Part shown: positions 1 through 11,930 of the stretch, piece after piece
How positions within the stretch are numbered: position 1 is the first letter of the stretch
Layout of the letters: every line of letters starts with the position of its first letter
Assembly (NCBI GenBank): GCA_030998225.1
Contig: JAPYXD010000701.1
Location: 13,376,501 to 13,440,500, forward strand
DNA from: Diplolepis rosae
Lineage: Eukaryota; Arthropoda; Insecta; Hymenoptera; Diplolepididae
DNA: 64,000 bases
Direction of reading: 5' to 3'
Notes under the pieces: model-generated
Told to the model about the DNA's origin: nothing
Databases searched by the model: none
The model's input: the letters and a program-made list of their open reading frames with translations, nothing else
Position numbers and translations under genes: made by a program

Positions 1-61
1 ATTACTCGAACTATAATATATATTATATTAAATCAAAATATAAATCAATTATATGTATATA

Positions 62-826
62 CACCACCGGTCAGAATTGTGGGACCACCTGTTTTTCGAT
101 GATTGCTTAAATTATCTTAATTTCAATTCTGTGAGTGATGGAATTTGTACTCTTAATAATGTGAAAGCCATCAAAATTATCTTTAAAATTATTCTAGAAT
201 GAAGTTGTTTCGTCAAATTTTGAAAAAGTTATTGAAAAAAGTCCAAATTTCAATGTTTTCTCAAATTTTAAATAACTTCCGAAACAATGAATATTTTTTA
301 ATGCTCTTAGGCTCATTTTAAAGCTAAGATTCTACAGAATTGCAGTAAGTCGTCATTATAGATCTATAATTTTGTTTGCATAATGCAAAGAGTTGAATTT
401 GTAACAAAAATGTAGGGAAATTTCGAAAACATTTCATCTGTAGGTAAATCATAATAAAGATCATATGAATATATATTTCAAGGGAATTCGATACAAAATT
501 CATGATTATATATTTTATATATCTTATAAAAATGTTTTTCTCAACAAAAGCAATATCGGAATTTTTTAAATTTGTCAAGAACAGTAAAAAATGTTGATTA
601 TTTCTAAAGTTATTCAAAATTTAAGAAAGCATTGAAATTTTGACTTTTTCTGCAATAACTTCTTCAAAAATTGACAAAACGAATTCATGCTGGGCTCATT
701 TTATGAAGATTTTTGATAGCTTTGAATTTAATCAAGAGACCAAATTTGTTCACTCACATAATTCAAATTAGGATAATTTAAGCAATTATCAAAAAACAGG
801 TGGTCCCACAATTCTGACCGGTACTG
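62..826. mobile_element. Tc1-like foldback MITE
   Basis: The left end reads CACCACCGGTCAGAATTGTG and the right end is its inverse (CAGTACCGGTCAG on the other strand). TA lies on both sides (60-61 and 827-828). The ends resemble Tc1-family CAGTACCGGTC termini. The two arms are made of two different arm types, and there is no transposase frame. It is a non-autonomous element whose mobilising enzyme is inferred to be a Tc1-like transposase. Confidence 0.85.
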
Positions 827-1105
827 TATATAATCATAAACTATTGAAATATTATTTAAATTATAATACATATTATGTATTCCCATAAAATTACTTTACA
901 TGCACAATCATATAATTTCTATAAAGTGAGTATATATTTTTATATCCATTATTATATTATTATAAATCGAGTGCGACACAGGAAAACTTTAATTTTACTC
1001 GTGTTGTAGTTATCCTCGCTTTGCTCGATCAGGCATCAAACTTCACACTCAGAAAATAAATTTTTTTCTCCTTAGTTGCACAATATACTATTTTTTATCT
1101 ATGTA
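827..1105. other. AT-rich spacer
   Basis: No gene or repeat structure is recognised between the Tc1-like element and the mariner element. Confidence 0.5.
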
Positions 1106-1844
1106 CTACCGTGGGCAAAAACTAAGGTAAATTTTTTTATAAAATGAAAGATCTTTATTTATTTATTCAAATCAATTTCATCTCCTTCGCACTTATGCCA
1201 ACGTTTTTTCCAATCGTCGAAACACTTGTTAAATTCGATTTCCGGAATTGCCTTCAAAGCCTTCTTCGATTCGGCTTGTATCTCTTCAATCTTGTCAAAA
1301 TGATGTCCTCGGAATGGTCTTTTGAGTTTGGGGAATAGCCAGAAGTCACACGGAGCCAAATCAGGCAAATATGGTGGTTGTGGAACGATATGCATTGAGT
1401 TTTTGGCAAAATGGTCACGAAGAACGAGTGCAGTGTGAGATGGCGCATTATCGTGATGCAAAAACCACGAGTTGTCTGCCCAAAATATCTTTTGAAACGG
1501 TGTTGAGTGATCCTCTTGAAATGCCAATAGTGTCAGCAAGGTCTCTAATTGTCAATCGACGATTTTTGTGCACTAATTCTTTGATTTGATTGACGTGTTT
1601 CTCGTCAGTTGATGCTGATGGTCGTCCGGGGAGTTCCAAGTCATCAACACGTTCTCTGCCTTCTTCGAAGCCTTTGTCGTTTAGAAAACACAAGCGAAAC
1701 TATGTAACAAATGATGACATTGACATGAAATTTAACACAGATGTCAGTAACAGTAGGACCAACATAAAAGTAGAAGAGTTCGCCCGAATCGGTTAGCCTG
1801 CGAAGTTTAAATTAAAAATTCACCTTAGTTTTTGCCCAAAATAG
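1106..1844 (-). mobile_element. internally deleted mariner element
   Basis: The terminal inverted repeats share GGGCAAAAACTAAGGT, and TA sits at 1104-1105 and 1845-1846. The element is 739 bp, against about 1.3 kb for an intact mariner, so roughly 40 percent of the interior is lost. It carries both halves of a transposase on the minus strand. It is non-autonomous. Confidence 0.93.
1159..1693 (-). pseudogene. mariner transposase relic (DD34D)
   Basis: Mariner transposases cut and paste DNA at TA sites using a DDD catalytic triad. The N-terminal part (1693 down to about 1450) holds the helix-turn-helix region, with RRLTIRDLADTIGISRGS typical of the family. It then breaks and changes frame. The C-terminal part (1539-1159) holds HHDNAPSHT and YLPDLAPCDFWLFPKLK. 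The two catalytic aspartates there are separated by 34 residues, which is the mariner DD34D signature. The central segment with the first catalytic aspartate is deleted, so the product cannot be active. The C-terminus ends naturally just inside the inverted repeat. Family assignment is secure; subfamily was not determined. Confidence 0.93.
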
Positions 1845-2044
1845 TATAATAGTTTGATTTTTCTTGTTTTAGTCGATTAGGGAATGCAATTAAATTCGTA
1901 AATGTGGCTTGTACTTTTAATCATTTTGTTATCACGACTGATAAATGCAACGATTATGATGAGCGTCATTCTCATTCCTTATTCTTTATGGGAATCGCTA
2001 CATGGGCTTCATTATCAAAATCCATATAAATGCAGCTTATTATA

Positions 2045-2354
2045 CTTAGAAATTTTTTTGCAGAAACTCCTATAGATTATAGAAATTTTGGGTTATCAAG
2101 CAATTCGTGATAAGTTTCAAATCGTGATAAGTTTTCACATAGCCATAGGAAAGATTTATAGAACAATTGCTGAATTAAATGTAAGAATAGGAAGTTATCC
2201 TATTGTATTTCTACACCATATCCTATTCTTATATTTAATTCAGCAATTGTTCTATAAAGCTTTCCTATGACTATGTGAAAACTTATCACGATTTGCTTGA
2301 TAACCCAAAATTTCTATAATCTATAGGAATTTCTGCAAAAAAATGTTCTCAGTG
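2045..2354. mobile_element. near-perfect foldback MITE (310 bp)
   Basis: The arms pair over about 140 bp each. For example CTATAGATTATAGAAATTTT at 2070 faces its inverse near 2310, and GCAATTGTTCTATAAA faces its inverse around the centre near 2200. The right end is CACTGAGAACATTTTTTTG followed by TA; the left end is a two-base-shorter version after TA. There are no coding frames. Confidence 0.88.
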
Positions 2355-2649
2355 TATAAGAGATATTATTATAATTTTCCAAAACTCAAATAGATTTGAA
2401 AAACAACAAAAAAAAACAATGGAAAACTGTTTATTTATTTATTAACACCAGCCAAATAATTCAAAAGGCCATGATTCAGCAGCAAAGAAGGTTTTAAACT
2501 AGCCCCTTGTTTAAGCCTATGCTGAAAAGGCCAATTTGTCCACGATTGAAAAGTTTTTCAGGGGGAAAAATTACATTGAGTTTGCCCCTGCTCTGAACCT
2601 GACTTTCAGCAGCAAAAGATGAAAAATTGTTTTCAAATTTCGACTCGGG
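2355..2649. other. spacer
   Basis: No gene, RNA or clear repeat is seen. A short open frame on the minus strand has no recognisable motif. Confidence 0.4.
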
Positions 2650-2651
2650 TA

Positions 2652-3094
2652 CCCTGGAAAAAGTTTCAGATTCGAATTCAATTCGAACGAATCCGAGCGA
2701 TTCCGAAATCTGTTTCTGAACCAATCTGAAAACGTTTTGCATCTCCCTTGATAATAAATAGTAAAAAACCAATGAGACTTAATTCGATTCATTCTGCTTC
2801 AATGTGGGACATCAATCCGACTGAATCCAAACCAAGTTTTTAATCCGATGAGCCCGAATAAATCCGAGCTCGGATTAGATCGGATTTACTTGATTGAAAA
2901 CTTGGTTCGAATTCATTCAGATTGAAGCAGAATGAATTGGATTAAGTCTGATTGATTTTCAACCTATTTTCGTCGAACGAGATACAAAACGTTTTTTAGA
3001 AATAGTTTGGAATGATTTCGAATGGTCCGAAAATAGATTTTGTAATGGTTTGAATTCGTTCAGATTGAATCCCAATCCGAGACTTTCGCCAGGG
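2652..3094. mobile_element. foldback MITE rich in AATCCGA words
   Basis: The ends are CCCTGGAAAAAGTTTC and the inverse of CCCTGGCGAAAGTCTC, with TA outside both (2650-2651 and 3095-3096). The interior is a run of AATCCGA / TCGGATT words, with a strong hairpin around GAGCTCGGATT near 2870. A related sequence fills 43890-44640. The interior is non-coding. Confidence 0.8.
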
Positions 3095-3096
3095 TA

Positions 3097-3650
3097 GTAA
3101 CACTCTTCTATTATATTTTTTGTGATGTGCAGCTGACTCTGAATAAACTCACTCAGCCTTACTTTTAAAAGGTCGCGCCGGCCCATTAGTTCCCACTTAA
3201 TTTCTCTTAATGATCCACTTGCGCCGGGAATACACACGCAAAAAAGTCAACTGAAGATTTAGAACCTTTTAAGGTCATGAATTAACCAGAGGACGTGATC
3301 AAGTTCCTGTAAAAGATCATGTAAGATAATTTTTTTATTTTACAAAATATTTGCCTGAAAATTTGGAAAATTCAACAGAAGACGATAAAGAATGTCTGTT
3401 AATTTCGTTTGAGTTATCTTACATGAAAGAATTATTGTATAATATTGTCATGTGATCCGATTGATCCACAGCCTTAAAGGAAAATGATGAAAGTATCAAA
3501 AATTTGAGTTGGCCTTATCTATTATTGCCTTTTTCTAAACAGATACTTACTAGATGAAAAGTATAAAACGATTTACTATCAAGATGATTTTCTTTACGTA
3601 TAGAGTAAAATATTGAACAGGCTACCATATGTATAGTACCCATTACAATA
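3097..3650. other. spacer without recognisable genes
   Basis: I see no coding frame or RNA here. The last 40 bases contain a short palindromic run around GTACCCATTACAATACAG that recurs near 4565 and 7750-7880. Confidence 0.4.
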
Positions 3651-4520
3651 CAGTCCTTGGCCATATTATTATACTCTATTTGCTTTTGTAAGTCGCGTGA
3701 AATCTCTTAATATTGGAAATACAGATATTAAAATTCTTCCCTGAAAATAACATGAAAGACATCAAAATTATGCATAATACGACCTCAAGATGAAGTGTCT
3801 TTGCCAATTTTTGAGGAAGATATTGTGAAAAAAGTCCAAATTCCAAATTTTTCTTAAATTATAAATAATTCCCGAAATAACTAATGCTTTAAGATGTTCC
3901 TCGACTCATTTTAAAGGTAAATTGACATAGAATTTAAAAAACGTGATATCAAATTATACTGATTTTTCCCAAGATTCTGAAAAAGTCTATACTTTAAACA
4001 AAAAAGGCATAAAAATTGAAAAAATTCTAATACTCAAAGGAAGGATTTTTTAAATAGATAAAAATGATAACCCACAAGAATTAATTAAATTTTCTCATAA
4101 AGCTTAATATAATTATTTTTAGTATTTTTTTTATAAATATTTTTGCATGTTTGGATTTTTACGCCTTATTTGTTTTAACTTTAGACTTTTTCAGAACCTA
4201 AGGAAAAATTATTATAATTTAATAGCACGTTTTTCAAATTCTACGTAAATTTACCTTTAAAACGAGTCGAGGAACATCTGAAAACATTAATTATTTCGAG
4301 AATTATTTATAATTTAAGAAAAGTTTGGAATTTTGACTTTTTTCACAACACCTTCCTAAAAAATTGACAAAGACACTTCATCTTGAGGTCGTATTATGCA
4401 TAATTTTGATGTCTTTCATGTTGTTTTCAGGGAAGAATTTTAATATCTGTATTTGCAATATTAAGAGATTTCACGTGACTCACAAAAACAAAGTGAGTAT
4501 AATAATATGGCCAGAGGTTG
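3651..4520. mobile_element. Tc1-like foldback MITE (870 bp)
   Basis: The left end CAGTCCTTGGCCATATTATT is matched by an inverse GGCCATATTATT at the right end, with TA at 3649-3650 and 4521-4522. The arms pair for about 250-300 bp on each side, including CATGAAAGACATCAAAATTA near 3751 and its inverse near 4400. CAGTnnTGGCC-type ends suggest Tc1-family mobilisation. There is no transposase. Confidence 0.87.
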
Positions 4521-4522
4521 TA

Positions 4523-5410
4523 TAGTAATTGATAGTTCATGATTAGTAATGTAAGAATTACCATCTGTATTGTACCCAATACGATACAGTTGGTAACTTA
4601 AACAAAATTTTATCCTTCGAATAGATCCTAAAAGTTAATCGGGGTCAATACAGTGGTTTACTCTAGGGTCTAGCTTGGCCCTGAAGATCTGAATTTTATA
4701 AGAGAAATTATTATACGGTCAAGAAATAAATTTTCAACATACACTCATTCTCTTAAAAACTTTATTTTATTCAAACAAATTGTTTTCTAGCAGCATTTAG
4801 ATTATTCTAAGAAATATTCTCTTTAATTTAACCAGATTTTGGTTGAACAGACCAAAATATTTGTTTTGTTTGAAAATTATTTGACCAATAGTATTTTGTT
4901 AATTTTAAGAAATCCGGAATTCGCATCATTTAGTTTTTTTAAGGTCATAAAAATGTGGGTATATCAACAGCAAAATTCATCTGTTCTAAAAAAATTTGAC
5001 CAAACTAATTCTTTGGTTCGATTAACAAAGAATTTTGTCGACCGTATTGTAAAAAAATTTCATAAATGATCCAACTAAGTTCTGATTACAAATTAAAAAT
5101 TTTGAAAATTCCAAGCATTGATTTCTTTCAAGTATCGCTTGGAATATGTGGAACAAAGATACTGTATCTTTTGTAATAAAATTTTTTTTCCATTAAAAAT
5201 GTTACTTGAAAAAAATTGGATTTGTTTTACATTAAAATCTTAAACCCAACAATTTTTGGTAAAATTATTTTTCAGATAACAAAAATCAATTATTTTTTTG
5301 AAAACAAATACATTTTTTGATGTCTGATATTTTGTTTTGGGGGCGTTTTAGTGTGTCAGAAAAGTATTTCGAAATCTAAATCCTGATTTCCAGGCAGAAA
5401 TATTATGGAA
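4523..5410. other. AT-rich spacer
   Basis: A 76-codon open frame (4839-5069) has no recognisable domain and is compatible with chance in this base composition. No RNA genes are seen. Confidence 0.4.
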
Positions 5411-5469
5411 GTATACATGTGTGTGTATAAATATATATATGTGTATAGATGTATATATATATATATATT
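5411..5469. repeat. TG/TA microsatellite
   Basis: A run of alternating TG and TA steps ends in an uninterrupted TA tract at about 5453-5468. Confidence 0.85.
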
Positions 5470-6002
5470 ACATGAGGTTCCCCACCCTCTTACTTTGGGT
5501 GAACTCGAGTGAGTTTCGCTTGTTTGAAATACGAGCCCAGTGCAATTTGAGTTGCTAAGGTCAAGTGGGCATTACGAAGGGGTATAGATTTTAAACGGAT
5601 GTACCTCTAGTAGCCGGACGTATCCTCTTTTTTTCAAGAGTAAGTCTTTTTATCTTGGAGTTTTACAGATGTTTAAGGTGAAATCGATGCGGGCTCGTCA
5701 CGGATTTTCGGCTTCTCCGGCAAAGTTTTAGTTCTTTGAGTCGAATGGCTTTTCCGTGTTACCATAATCCACGAACAATCGTACAATCGTTCCGCGAATG
5801 AATCAAGAAAAGAACTTTAAAATGGCAAAGTTTCAAAAAAACAGGGATCTTGTTATTCCTTTATGACTTTTATTTTAACTCTGTAGTTATGAAGTATTTG
5901 ACTAAAAAAGTAAAACACTTTAAATTCAAAATGTTTTTATATCGTTTGGATTGCGAGTTTCTATTTTCATTATTAATTAATTATATAATAGGATAGATTA
6001 TA
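5470..6002. other. spacer, slightly GC-richer
   Basis: The segment 5480-5830 is less AT-rich than its surroundings but has no long frame, splice pattern or inverted ends that I can support. Confidence 0.35.
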
Positions 6003-6426
6003 CACTTAGAAATTTCCACCGTAATTTCTCGAAACACGTGACTAGAGTTTTATTCAGTTACAGCTTCGTAAAATTAAGATAGAATTTTAGAAAATTCAGT
6101 TACCTTTCGGTAAATTTATGAAACAATTTCTAAATTGTCAGTAACATAGTGTTGAATATTCTGATATTTGTTTCTGGAAATTTCGATACTTGTAACAGGA
6201 ATAATTTTACGTTTTGGGTAACTGAAGTTTTATGAAGTTACATCTAACTGAAAATTTTGTTACAGTTTCGAAATTTTATGATAAATTTAATAAAAATTCT
6301 GTTACATTTTGGTAGTTTTAAGATACATTTTATGAAAATTTAGTTGAGTTTCATAATGTTAAAAAAAATTACAGAAAATTCAGTACTTTTTTCGCAATTT
6401 TAAGATACTTTTACTCAAAAACAGTG
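6003..6426. mobile_element. MITE with CAGTTAC/GTAACTG words, copy 1
   Basis: It starts CACTTAGAAATTTC after TA and ends CAGTG before TA. The interior repeats CAGTTAC, GTAACTG and related words. A second copy, similar over most of its length, lies at 47438-47746 in the same orientation, which supports a dispersed element. It is non-coding. Confidence 0.75.
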
Positions 6427-6428
6427 TA

Positions 6429-7090
6429 TGAAATACAAGAAATAAATCAATACAATTCTAATATTTAATTGATAAAATCCGATTTAATGGTTTTTCAGTT
6501 GATAAATAAATAAGTAAAATTAATTAGCTTTAATATACTTAAAAAGTTTCAAAATCGTTTCAAAATTTGATCCTAGATCATATTTTGAAGATTTCATATC
6601 ATTTTGACCCACTGGAGCCTTTGAAAATTACGTAGAGTGCACACTATTATCTTTGCAAAGGAAGTTTTAAATTAGTTTTCTCTAGAGATTTTCTTTGTAT
6701 ATTCTAAAGGAAATGAGGAGGGTAGAGAAATCGTGATACGGCAAATATAATGCAATGTACTGTTGTAAGGATAAGAGAACAATAGACTAGTCAATACAGG
6801 TAGTCCATCTTCACCAAAGAACACGAATTCTAATGTATCTTATCTTTAGCACCAATACTGCGATTCAATTTATAGATAGAAGAGCATAGCATTATATTAA
6901 TTTAAATAATACGCCATTTCTAGAGTCAGTCGAATCCAAGTTACTTACAATTAGTTTAGTATAAGATATGACATAAACTATACATAAACTATGGTTTTAC
7001 AAAATTTACTTTTATTGTTGAAAATATAGTAGTGACCCTTTATCTAATAAATATATTTTCAAAGTAATAGATCTCTTTTAGAATATTCAA
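6429..7090. other. AT-rich spacer
   Basis: Nothing is recognised in this stretch. Confidence 0.4.
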
Positions 7091-7696
7091 TAAATATTAT
7101 TATTGAAGGGCTATTTTGGAAGAGAAAAGATTATTTTACAAGAAACAAATTTGAAATACGGAAAAATAATTTTATTAATAAATTTTATTTTTGCCCCAAC
7201 TGTTTTTCTTATCCCATCTTACCTAATTTTAAAAAATTATGCGATTTTAATAAATTACAAATCACTTTTTCAAAAAAAAGATTCCCTGCAACTTAACCAT
7301 TTCTAATTTTCGAAAATTAATAAATTATTATCAAATTCAGCAATTTGTTAATAAAAATTTCGTTTTGGAAAATGTTTTTTTAATGGTTTCAGCCATTAAT
7401 GAATTTATTTTTAAAAATCAGAAACGGTGAAGTTGTGGCAAATCTTTTCTCTGAAAAAATGATTCATGATTTATTAGAATCGCATGATTTTTTTAAATTT
7501 GGTAAGAAGCAATAAGAAAAAAAGTTGGGTCAAAAATAAAATTTATTAATAAAATTATTTTTCAGTGTTTCAAATTTTTTTCATGTAAAATAATCTTTTC
7601 TCTTGCAAAATAGCCTTTCAATAATTATATTATTATTCTTGAAAGCAAAATTATCTATTTTTGCCTGAGATCTACTTTTCATGGATGAAAACTACC
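7091..7696. mobile_element. TTAA-type foldback family G1, left end truncated
   Basis: The arms ATTGAAGGGCTATTTTGGAA and the inverse at about 7600-7630 pair around the centre. The right end is intact (…GATGAAAACTACC) followed by TTAA at 7697-7700. About 60 bp of the left end is missing relative to the full copies at 17296 and 60158. The frame at 7103-7306 is arm sequence, not a gene. Confidence 0.88.
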
Positions 7697-7700
7697 TTAA

Positions 7701-7899
7701 CCATTGATATGATGACTACATTATATCCAGGAAGAGAACATATAGCACGAATTAAGGTCTGTAATGTACCGAATACAATAAATATGGTACGAGACACTAT
7801 GTATTGGGCCTAACACATAATATATGTATAGTACGAATACGGTTTACTATACATATGTATTGTATCTAATACAGTGGATATATTATGCCTTACTATTTA
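7701..7899. repeat. GTATTGTACCnAATACA palindromic cluster
   Basis: Several short imperfect palindromes (CCGAATACAATA, ACATATGTATTGTATC) lie in this spacer. Similar words flank the Tc1-like element at 3651-4520. Confidence 0.4.
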
Positions 7900-9433
7900 C
7901 ACTACCGGTCAGAATTGTGGGACCACCTGTTTTTCGATAATTGCTTAAATTATCCTAATTTGAATTATGTAAGTACAAAAATTTGATCTTTTAATTAAAT
8001 TCAAAGCTATCAAAAATCTTCATAAAATGAGCCCAGCATGAATTCGTTTTGTTAATTTTTGAAGAAGTTATTGCAGAAAAATTCAAAATTCCAATGCTTT
8101 CTTAAATTCTGAATAACTTTCGAAATAATCAACATTTTTTAATGTTCTTGGACCCATTTTGAAGCTAAACTTCTACAAAATTAAACAAAATTGCTTGAAT
8201 TATCTTAATTTCAGTTCTGTGAGTGATGATATTTGTGCTCTTAATAATGTGAAAGCCATCAAAATTATCTTTAAAATTAGTCTGGAATGAAGTCGTTTCG
8301 TTAAATTTTGAAGAAGTTATTGCAAAAAAGGTCCCAATTTCATTGTTTTCTTCAATTCTAAATAACATTCTAAACAGTCAACATTTGTTATTGTTCTTAG
8401 GCTCATTTTAAAGCTAGAATTCTACAGAATCGCAGTAAATTGTCATTATGAATCTATAATTTTTTTCTTGCATAATGCAAAGAGTTGAAATTGTAACAAA
8501 AGAGTAGGGAAATTTCGAAAACATTTCACCTGTAGGTAAATCATAATAAAGATCATATGAATATATATTTTAAGGGAATTCGATACAAAATTCATAATTA
8601 TGTGTTTTGTATATCTTATAAAAATGTTTTTTTCAGCAAAAGCAATATTGGAATTTTTCAAACTTTTTTATTTGAACTTTAACCTTGAGCAGTATGTAAG
8701 AAAAAAGTTACACATCAATTCCAAGAATTTCGTTCGATTTTGTAGAAATTTAGCTTTAAAATTAGTCCAAGAACATTGAAAAATGTTGATTATTTTGAAA
8801 GTTATTTAAAATTTAAGAAAGATTTGATATTTTGACTTTTTCTGCAATAACCTCTTCAACAAATAACAAAACGAATTCATGCTGGGCTCATTTTATGAAG
8901 AATTTTGTTAGCTTGGAATTTAATTAAGAGAACAAATTTTTTCACTCACATAATTCAAATTAGGATAATTTAAGTAATTATCGAAGAACAGGTGGTCCCC
9001 CAATTCTGACCGGTACTATATTTTCATATGATATTTATTACGATATACCTACAGATGAAATGTTTTCGAAATTTCCCTACTTTGTTGTTACAATTTCAAC
9101 TCTTTGCATTATGCAAGAAAAAAATTATAGATTCATAATGACAATTTACTGCGATTCTGTAGAATTATAGCTTTAAAATGAGCCTAAGAACAATAAAAAA
9201 TGTTGATTGTTTAGAATGTTATTTAAAATTGAAGAAAACATTGAAATTTGGACTTTTTTGCAATACCTTCTTCAAAATTTAACGAAACGACTTCATTCCA
9301 GACTAATTTTAAAGATAATTTTGATGGATTTTACATCATTAAGAGTACAAATCTCATCAATCACAGAATTGAAATTAAGATAATTAAAGCAATCATCGAA
9401 AAACAGGTGGTCCCACAATTCTGACCGGTAGTG
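7900..9433. mobile_element. two nested Tc1-like foldbacks in opposite orientation
   Basis: The outer ends CACTACCGGTCAG (7900) and its inverse (9433) are identical, with TA at 7898-7899 and 9434-9435. Inside, a second right end (CTGACCGGTACTA) occurs near 9005-9018, and a second left arm starts near 8184 without its terminal repeat. The arm order reads type 1, type 2, type 1, type 2, whereas the simple copy at 62-826 reads type 2, type 1. The simplest reading is that one copy inserted into a reversed copy. Confidence 0.8.
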
Positions 9434-9562
9434 TATATTGCACCCAGAACAGTTTATATAGCGTAGATTACTATCCTTATTGTACAAAAATCGTAAGAAT
9501 AGTAAGGATTACTATCTCTACTATAGCCAGTATAGTTAATATAGCTGCTTTCAAGGAACTAA

Positions 9563-9619
9563 AGGATTAATTCGAATGTCTACTACCGTCACCTGAACAA
9601 ATTGAACGCAGCGGTCATA
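9563..9619 (+). pseudogene. mariner transposase fragment, left of insertion
   Basis: The frame ending at the TA (9618-9619) reads …YYRHLNKLNAAVI. It continues, after removal of the 9620-10712 element and one TA, straight into EKRPELVN in the next fragment. This matches the region just before the second catalytic aspartate of mariner transposases. Everything upstream of about 9560 (DNA-binding domain and first aspartate) is missing. Confidence 0.85.
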
Positions 9620-10712
9620 CACGGAAAAAATTTGTCGCTTAAAATTTAACAGACTATTCAAAGAGTCGTGGACAGAAAGTAAAATCGGAGAAAGTCTTGT
9701 AAGGTTTCAATGACTTTTAGGAAATAGTAGAAAAAAGTCGACTAACTTTTAGAAAACCAGGTCGAAGAAAAAAAGTCGCGTATTTACTATTATAAAAGTA
9801 TTTTAAACACTAACCGATCTTTTCTAAGAAGTAATGAAAAGTTTCATAATCTTTGGATTCATTTGTCATAGATTTTAAAAGACTATCGAATAATTTGAAA
9901 TGAAAGTAATTCAAACAAATAGTTTTGTAAATTGTATTCTAAAGTCCATCAGATTTTATATGCCATCTTCTAAAATTTCTTCGACAGTCGCAAAAAGCGA
10001 TGCGCAGAAACGTAATTCGTAGCATCGCACAGCAGACAATGCAGCTCAGCTTTGTGTTTTTGTAATAATTTTGGTTAGATTTTGAGATTACGTGTCGTTT
10101 AGTTTCGTTTGAATCTGGATTACCTTGATAAAGTGTATTACGTCAAATTTGAAATTTATCTATTATTTTAGATTTGCCTTCAAACTCTGAATGTGATCCA
10201 AATATTTTACACAAGTCTCCATGACATGTAACGGATATGCGGGTTAAGGCGTGCGATTAGAATTAGGTTAGGGTGCGTGCGTGCGTGCGAGCGTTCGATT
10301 CTCGGTGCTGCGAAGTGTTTATAAAAAATTGCGTTTCTGTAATGTGCAGTGTTAAATATAATGGTAAGTTCATATTAGGATTATATAGGTAATGTAAAAG
10401 TGAAAAATAATTAACTATATAAGTGCAGGATCATATCACAGAAAATAATATTTTCCTTTTTACACTGTTCAAAATTTTCTTCGACTGTCACTTAGACTTT
10501 CGATGCCTGGTTTAGAGACAATGGAACCCAACCCACGGTGTTTTAAATTTTCCGCGACTGTCACTTAAACTTTCGAATTTACGTTTTACATTTTCAGCGA
10601 CTATCTATCATATTCTTCAATAAGGAGGCTCATAATGTTTAGTCGACTTTCTAACCTATCCACGAGTATTATACAAAGTCGATGACTTTTTAAGCGACAA
10701 ATTTTTTCCGTG
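9620..10712. mobile_element. 1.1-kb non-autonomous element inserted in mariner
   Basis: The terminal inverted repeats of about 25 bp begin CACGGAAAAAATTTGTCGC, flanked by TA on both sides (9618-9619, 10713-10714). Removing the element plus one TA restores the mariner reading frame across the site, which fixes the boundaries to the base. The interior has no transposase. It holds a GTGC microsatellite (about 10270-10290) and an ATGGTAAGT at about 10360 that looks like a start codon followed directly by a splice donor. Confidence 0.93.
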
Positions 10713-10714
10713 TA

Positions 10715-11134
10715 GAAAAACGGCCAGAATTGGTGAATTGTAAAGGTGTAATTTTTCACAATGACAACGCTACATCACACACATCTTTAGCCACTCGCCA
10801 AAAATTATTATGGCTTGGTTGGGAAGCGATGTTACATCCACCATATACCCCTGACCTTACACCATAAGATTACTATTTATTTCGATCTTTGCAGAACCTT
10901 TTGAATGGTAAAACTTTCAATGATGATGAAGCTGTGAAATCGCACTTGGTTCAGTTTTTTGCCGATAAAGACCAGAAGTTCTATGAGCGTGGAATCACGA
11001 AGTTACCAAAAAGGTGGCAAAAGGTTATTGAACAAAATGGAAAATATATCATTGATTAAATTTCATTCCTTGTATTTAACAAAATGTTTTTAATTTGTAT
11101 GAAAAAATCGTGAATTACTTCTGGGACAACCCAA
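10715..11134 (+). pseudogene. mariner transposase C-terminal fragment (DD34D)
   Basis: The fragment reads KRPELVNCKGVIFHNDNATS and later HPPYTPDLTP-stop-DYYLF, then runs to a natural stop at 11057-11059. The aspartates in HNDN and DYYLF are 34 residues apart, as in mariner. The residue before the last aspartate, usually C or S, is replaced by a TAA stop, so it is dead. The 3' end of the element is GGGACAACCCAA at about 11123-11134, a typical mariner terminal repeat. It continues the fragment at 9563-9619, the two parts being separated by the inserted element. Confidence 0.92.
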
Positions 11135-11930
11135 TGTCAAAGCAGGGGTAAATGAGAAGAAGCAGGGGGTAAGCAGTACCTAAAACGTGAAACTTGCACC
11201 GAAATTTCGACTCGGGTTTGCACAGTTAAATATGGATTATTATGTATGTACCGTATTCAACACACTGAGAGAAATTTTGGGTTTCACAAACCAAAGCTTT
11301 TTGTTGAAATCGTCTTTACAAAAAATGTTAAAGTTGTCATGACAATCATGGTAGTGGCTGTCATACTTTGGAAAAGTGTTTACTTCAACTGCAAGGAACG
11401 TTACTGAGACCACGATTCTGGTAGGCCGAGTGGCAGAAACTTGATTAATGTGTTCGGGGTAACTGCTCTTATGTACTTGAAATACCGTAAGAGCTGCGGT
11501 TATAGGAACCAAAGTCCATCGTAAAGCCGCGCATAGAGTTTTGTTAAAATGACCAAGTACAGTTCTTATCAAATTGCTTTATTTATAGAATCTACATTAT
11601 TTTATGAAAATTCATCTTTATTTTTTTAAGTTTTCTGCATAAAAACCAAAATCACTAGGTTATGATCATTTTCTAAGATTAATTTGTAATGAATTGTCTA
11701 TGGACAGTAAATACCCAGCCAAAATTATTTTTGAGGTTATAGGTATGGTTCTCCTAGTTATCAAAATACGAATTCAATTTTATTACAAAAAATAAAGTTT
11801 CACCGAAAATATCTAGAAAAATAATCCGGTATAATGATATTTATGATAACTTTCGTCGATTAAGTTAAAAAATTGTCACTTTTTTCATCACCATAAACTT
11901 TTCTTGACTGATTATAGTTTTCACAAAATA

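Noticed and set aside
11240..11572. 110-codon minus-strand frame partly shared with 15847-16074
   Set aside because: The shared part reflects two copies of the same non-coding element; the frames start differently, and no domain is present.
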